NCBI RefSeq assembly: GCF_963664555.1
Contig: NZ_OY761461.1
Location: 1,240,001-1,304,000 of the forward strand
Direction of reading: 5' to 3'
DNA length: 64,000 nt
Source: Labilibaculum sp.
Lineage (GTDB): Bacteria; Bacteroidota; Bacteroidia; Bacteroidales; Marinifilaceae
Shown here: piece by piece, positions 61,458 through 64,000 of the stretch
Position numbering within the stretch: position 1 is the first letter of the stretch
Layout of the letters: the number at the start of each line of letters is the position of its first letter
The notes under the pieces: model-generated
Databases searched by the model: none
Told to the model about the DNA's origin: nothing
What the model saw: the letters and a program-made list of their open reading frames with translations, nothing else
Made by a program: the position numbers and the translations under genes

Positions 61458-61529
61458 CTTCCTGCCCACGGCAGGAAGAAAAAAAATGCTTGAGAAAGTT
61501 TCCTGCCCTCAGCAGGAAGCTTTCTCAAG
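61458..61529. repeat. Two strong hairpins after the 222-bp repeats
   Basis: CTTCCTGCC-CAC-GGCAGGAAG (61458-61478) and a second stem of 18 bp between 61489-61506 and 61512-61529 with a 5-nt loop. Both share the CTTCCTGC word. They are not followed by T runs and may be more REP-like elements. Confidence 0.7.
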
Positions 61530-61740
61530 TTGGAGATTCTTTGTTGCCCGCAGAACTAAGCTTTCGCCCTGTTTTTGTGCTGTACTACTTCGGTATTGGT
61601 TTTTATTCGGATTGATAAGTATCAGGCTTATTGCTTACATATGGTAGACTGTGAGATTGTTAAAAAAAATAGATTTTCTTTTGTTTATCTTAAAAAAATG
61701 ATAACTTCAATACTTCGATGTTAAATTAAAATTAGTATTT

Positions 61741-62475
61741 ATGTTCGATTCTATTCATTTGACGAGCTTGCGTCACAACGAATTCATTCAGTTTATTACC
61801 AATTTTCTGGAAATTATAAGCGGGAGTGATCTTGAAGCGCTTAAGCTAAAGACCCAGACCAATGAGCTATCGGCTTTGTTGGCAACAATGTTTGTATTGT
61901 ACAAACCCGATAAGGGGAGTGTCATTACAAAAACCCTGCAGGTGGATGATGCCCGCCGCGACAATGCGATTCTTGGCATCCAGTCTTTAATCGATGCATA
62001 TACTTTTCATTTCGACGCAGAAACAAAGAATGCTGCCAATGTACTTGCTGCATGCTTAAAGAAGTATGGATCGGGCATAGGCAAGCAAAATTATCAGGGC
62101 GAAACGGCTACCATCAATTCTATTCTTGAAGAATGGAAAAGAAATGAAGTGTATGTTGCTGCCATCAATAAATTAGGCCTTAGCGATTGGGTGAGTGAAT
62201 TGGGAAGCGGAAATACACAATTCAATTCCGATTATATGAGTCGTGCTAAAGAAGATGCCGAATCATCAGAAATAAAACTGGTTGATCTGCGCAAGGAAAT
62301 TACGGAAGCGTACCGGGTGCTGAGCAATCGTGTTAACGCATATGCTACCATTGGCGAAGTCGGAACTTATACCGATATGATTAAACATAGCAATAGTATC
62401 ATTGAAAAATACAATGCTGTGATTGTTGCCCGTGCGGCTAAAACAGTGGAGGAGGAGATACCTACTCAGGAGTAA
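61741..62475 (+). CDS. DUF6261 family protein
   Basis: The 244-residue, helix-rich, soluble protein begins MFDSIHLTSLRHNEFIQFI and has DDARRDNAILGIQSLIDAYT, which I recognise as the DUF6261 core found in Bacteroidota. Its function is unknown. It lies as an island between the repeat block and the REP-transposase unit, with its own terminator. Confidence 0.8.
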   Translation: MFDSIHLTSLRHNEFIQFITNFLEIISGSDLEALKLKTQTNELSALLATMFVLYKPDKGSVITKTLQVDDARRDNAILGIQSLIDAYTFHFDAETKNAANVLAACLKKYGSGIGKQNYQGETATINSILEEWKRNEVYVAAINKLGLSDWVSELGSGNTQFNSDYMSRAKEDAESSEIKLVDLRKEITEAYRVLSNRVNAYATIGEVGTYTDMIKHSNSIIEKYNAVIVARAAKTVEEEIPTQE

Positions 62476-62495
62476 ATCGGTTGAATGAATGAAAT

Positions 62496-62527
62496 GAAAA
62501 ACTACTCCGTTTGGGGTGGTTTTTTTA
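62496..62527 (+). terminator. DUF6261 terminator
   Basis: AACTACTCC (62500-62508) and GGGGTGGTT (62513-62521), with G-U pairing, run into TTTTTT. Confidence 0.65.
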
Positions 62528-62541
62528 TTGTTTTTTTCTGT

Positions 62542-62766
62542 CAGCCCTTCAGGCTGTTATTTTCAAACGCGGGGAATCATGGGACGATGCCCCATTCTAT
62601 GATCTGTCAGGCCTTCAGCCTGTTTTATTCATCAGCCTGAAGGGCTGATACACCATAACTAGGGACATCGTCCCTAGGATTACATGGGGCTCGTCCCTGA
62701 TATACCGAAGCAGTCAATCATCAGCCTGAAGGGCTGATACACCATAACTTGGGACATCGTCCCAAG
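62542..62766. repeat. REP palindromes upstream of the transposase
   Basis: Four REP hairpins of the CAGCC/GGCTG type lie at 62542-62556, 62608-62622, 62631-62649 and 62720-62738. The last two each start a 47-48-bp direct repeat that also holds a second hairpin: CTAGGGAC-ATC-GTCCCTAG (62659-62677) and CTTGGGAC-ATC-GTCCCAAG (62748-62766). The A-T pair of the first is T-A in the second, a compensatory change. Confidence 0.8.
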
Positions 62767-62782
62767 ATAAAAGATAAATAAA

Positions 62783-63232
62783 ATGGGACAATCACTATCA
62801 CAACTCTATGTTCACCTAACATTCGGAACAAAAGGAAGACAAGCACTACTGTCGGAACATCTGGAGGCCAGACTGCATGCCTACATCGCAGGTATTCTTA
62901 AAAAAGTGGAGAGTCCGGCCTTAAAAATAAATTCTGTTCCCGATCACATTCATATCTTATTCCGATTATCAAAAAATTATGCTCTTGCTAAAGTTGTGGA
63001 AGAGGTAAAGAAGGAGAGCTCGAAGTGGATGAAGGTAAATGGTGTGGAGGAATTTACCTGGCAAATTGGTTACGGGGCATTTTCGGTTAGCAGCTCGGCG
63101 GTAAAAACTGTTGAAAAGTATATTGAGCGACAGAAAGAACATCATCACTCAGCGAGTTACAAAGAAGAGGTAGACGATTTTATGCGGAAATTTGATGTCA
63201 TCGAATATGATGACAATTATTTCTGGAATTGA
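62783..63232 (+). mobile_element. REP-associated tyrosine transposase (RAYT, IS200/IS605 TnpA-like)
   Basis: The 149-residue protein has the Y1 transposase fold: the HUH metal motif in VPDHIHILFRLS, the catalytic Tyr in VEKYIERQKEHH, and an N-terminal SQLYVHLTFGTKGRQ. Its size and single-copy setting next to REP palindromes point to a RAYT rather than a self-mobile IS200 element. Family members bind and cut single-stranded REP hairpins. The start is 16 bp after the last REP hairpin, suggesting the REP lies in its own leader. Confidence 0.85.
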
Positions 63233-63353
63233 ACGTGTATTTCACCACAGTATCCAGCAGGTTTCCAAAAGCTAAGGGCGGTTTTAATCGCCGTCGGCGT
63301 TTTGTTAGGAAGAGTGAACCGATGAAAGGGCAATGTTTTAGAATATAAAAAAG

Positions 63354-63386
63354 AAAGAGCGATGATCACTACAATCATCGCTCTTT
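63354..63386. terminator. Terminator of the NRAMP gene (and possibly the transposase)
   Basis: AAAGAGCGATGAT (63354-63366) and ATCATCGCTCTTT (63374-63386) form a perfect 13-bp stem; T-rich on the minus side. Confidence 0.8.
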
Positions 63387-63391
63387 TGTAT

Positions 63392-64000
63392 TTACAGAAA
63401 GCTGATAAAAAGCGCAATATTCAGTATTGTGATGATGCCTCCCATGGTATAAAGGGTGTATTTCGATAGGTTCGAGTTTTTGTATTTGCCCATTACTTTC
63501 GACGAAGAGGTTAGGTACACCTGCGCAAAAATGGTGAACGGCAATTGAATACTCAATATCATCTGCGAAATAATTAATCCCTGAAAAGGATTGGATATAA
63601 AATAGATAATTGCCAATGCAAGCAGCAGAGAAAGAGCCACGCCCAGGCGGGAATGATTGTCTTTAATATCGTAGGGTTCTTTAAACATACCTGCAAATAT
63701 TGATCCTGCAGCCATTCCTGATGTAATGGTGGATGCCAGTCCTGCAAATAAAAGAGCTACAGCAAAAACTACAGCGGCGTGCTCACCCAAAAGAGGCGCC
63801 AATAAATGATTTGCCTGTTCGAGTTCGGTGACCGGAGTTTTTGTTTTAAAAAAGGTGGCTGCCGCCAATAAAATCATAGCACTGTTTATTGCCCAGCCTA
63901 TAATCATCGAGATAAAGGTATCCAGAAACTCAAATTTCAACTGCTTTTTTATGATTTTGTCGTCTTTTAGGTTCCATTGCCGGCTTTGAATAATTTCGGA
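63392..64000 (-). CDS. NRAMP-family divalent metal transporter, N-terminus outside the window
   Basis: 203 residues of the C-terminal part are visible and the frame is open to the window edge. It has about five hydrophobic helices. FAGLASTITSGMAAGSIFAG matches helix VI to VIII features of NRAMP proteins, with LSIQLPF and NPFQGLIISQMIL nearby. NRAMP proteins import Mn2+ or Fe2+ with protons. The metal-binding helix I (DPGN) lies outside the window, so the ion cannot be judged. Confidence 0.85.
   Translation of the reverse strand, partial: SEIIQSRQWNLKDDKIIKKQLKFEFLDTFISMIIGWAINSAMILLAAATFFKTKTPVTELEQANHLLAPLLGEHAAVVFAVALLFAGLASTITSGMAAGSIFAGMFKEPYDIKDNHSRLGVALSLLLALAIIYFISNPFQGLIISQMILSIQLPFTIFAQVYLTSSSKVMGKYKNSNLSKYTLYTMGGIITILNIALFISFL

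Overview
The window is about 64 kb of AT-rich chromosome from a member of the Bacteroidota. It is most likely an anaerobic, probably marine, Marinifilum/Labilibaculum-like Bacteroidales/Marinilabiliales; this placement is inference. It rests on a SusC/SusD pair, DUF4270, DUF4907 and DUF6261 proteins, an S46 dipeptidyl-peptidase, a propeller histidine kinase, and several promoters of the Bacteroidota type TTG-N18/20-TAnnTTTG. No rRNA, tRNA, CRISPR array or prophage was seen.

Layout. 1-2.4 kb: two tandem O/P-type porins. 2.8-6.3 kb: a HEPN-like protein, a DUF2520 protein, KdsC-like phosphatase, UbiA-type prenyltransferase and Maf. 6.3-8.9 kb: a broken four-helix-bundle gene and a broken S46 peptidase. 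10.5-19.3 kb: an [FeFe]-hydrogenase region. It opens with a regulatory/sensory module (DRTGG, HATPase, HsfB-like H-cluster protein, DRTGG, PHP, HATPase) and continues into the NAD(P)-linked hydrogenase hndB-C-D-A. 19.3-24.6 kb: orphan LytTR regulator, DUF4907, kelch lipoprotein, DUF4270 lipoprotein and an outer-membrane protein. 24.8-31.6 kb: maturases hydG and hydE, a TM1266-like regulator, and a very large propeller histidine kinase between them; hydF is not in the window. 31.9-40.1 kb: ADP-forming acyl-CoA synthetase, flavodoxin, an aminotransferase and a four-subunit 2-oxoacid:ferredoxin oxidoreductase. 40.4-48.2 kb: a candidate small RNA, nadD-gmk-yicC, MATE, ABC-F, a papain-like lipoprotein protease and nth. 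48.2-54.6 kb: ZupT, ferredoxin and SusC/SusD. 54.8-60 kb: a YfcC carrier divergent from hutI and a fused ftcD. 60-62.8 kb: a 1.7-kb gene-free repeat region, DUF6261, and a REP-associated transposase with its palindromes. The window ends inside an NRAMP transporter.

The genes fit one physiology: fermentation of peptides and amino acids. Extracytoplasmic peptidases release peptides; an aminotransferase and the 2-oxoacid oxidoreductase yield acyl-CoA and reduced ferredoxin; the ADP-forming synthetase makes ATP; the bifurcating-type hydrogenase discharges electrons from ferredoxin and NAD(P)H as H2. HutI and FtcD complete the lower part of histidine breakdown.

Three features stand out. First, the hydrogenase-linked sensory module. 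Second, three coding regions, all between 6.3 and 11.2 kb, each broken by the loss of one base. Third, a wealth of small structured repeats: 7-bp-phased TCTCA tracts against start codons, 21-bp and 23-bp tandem repeats, an overlapping double hairpin, a 222-bp triplication, and REP elements with a compensatory base-pair change.
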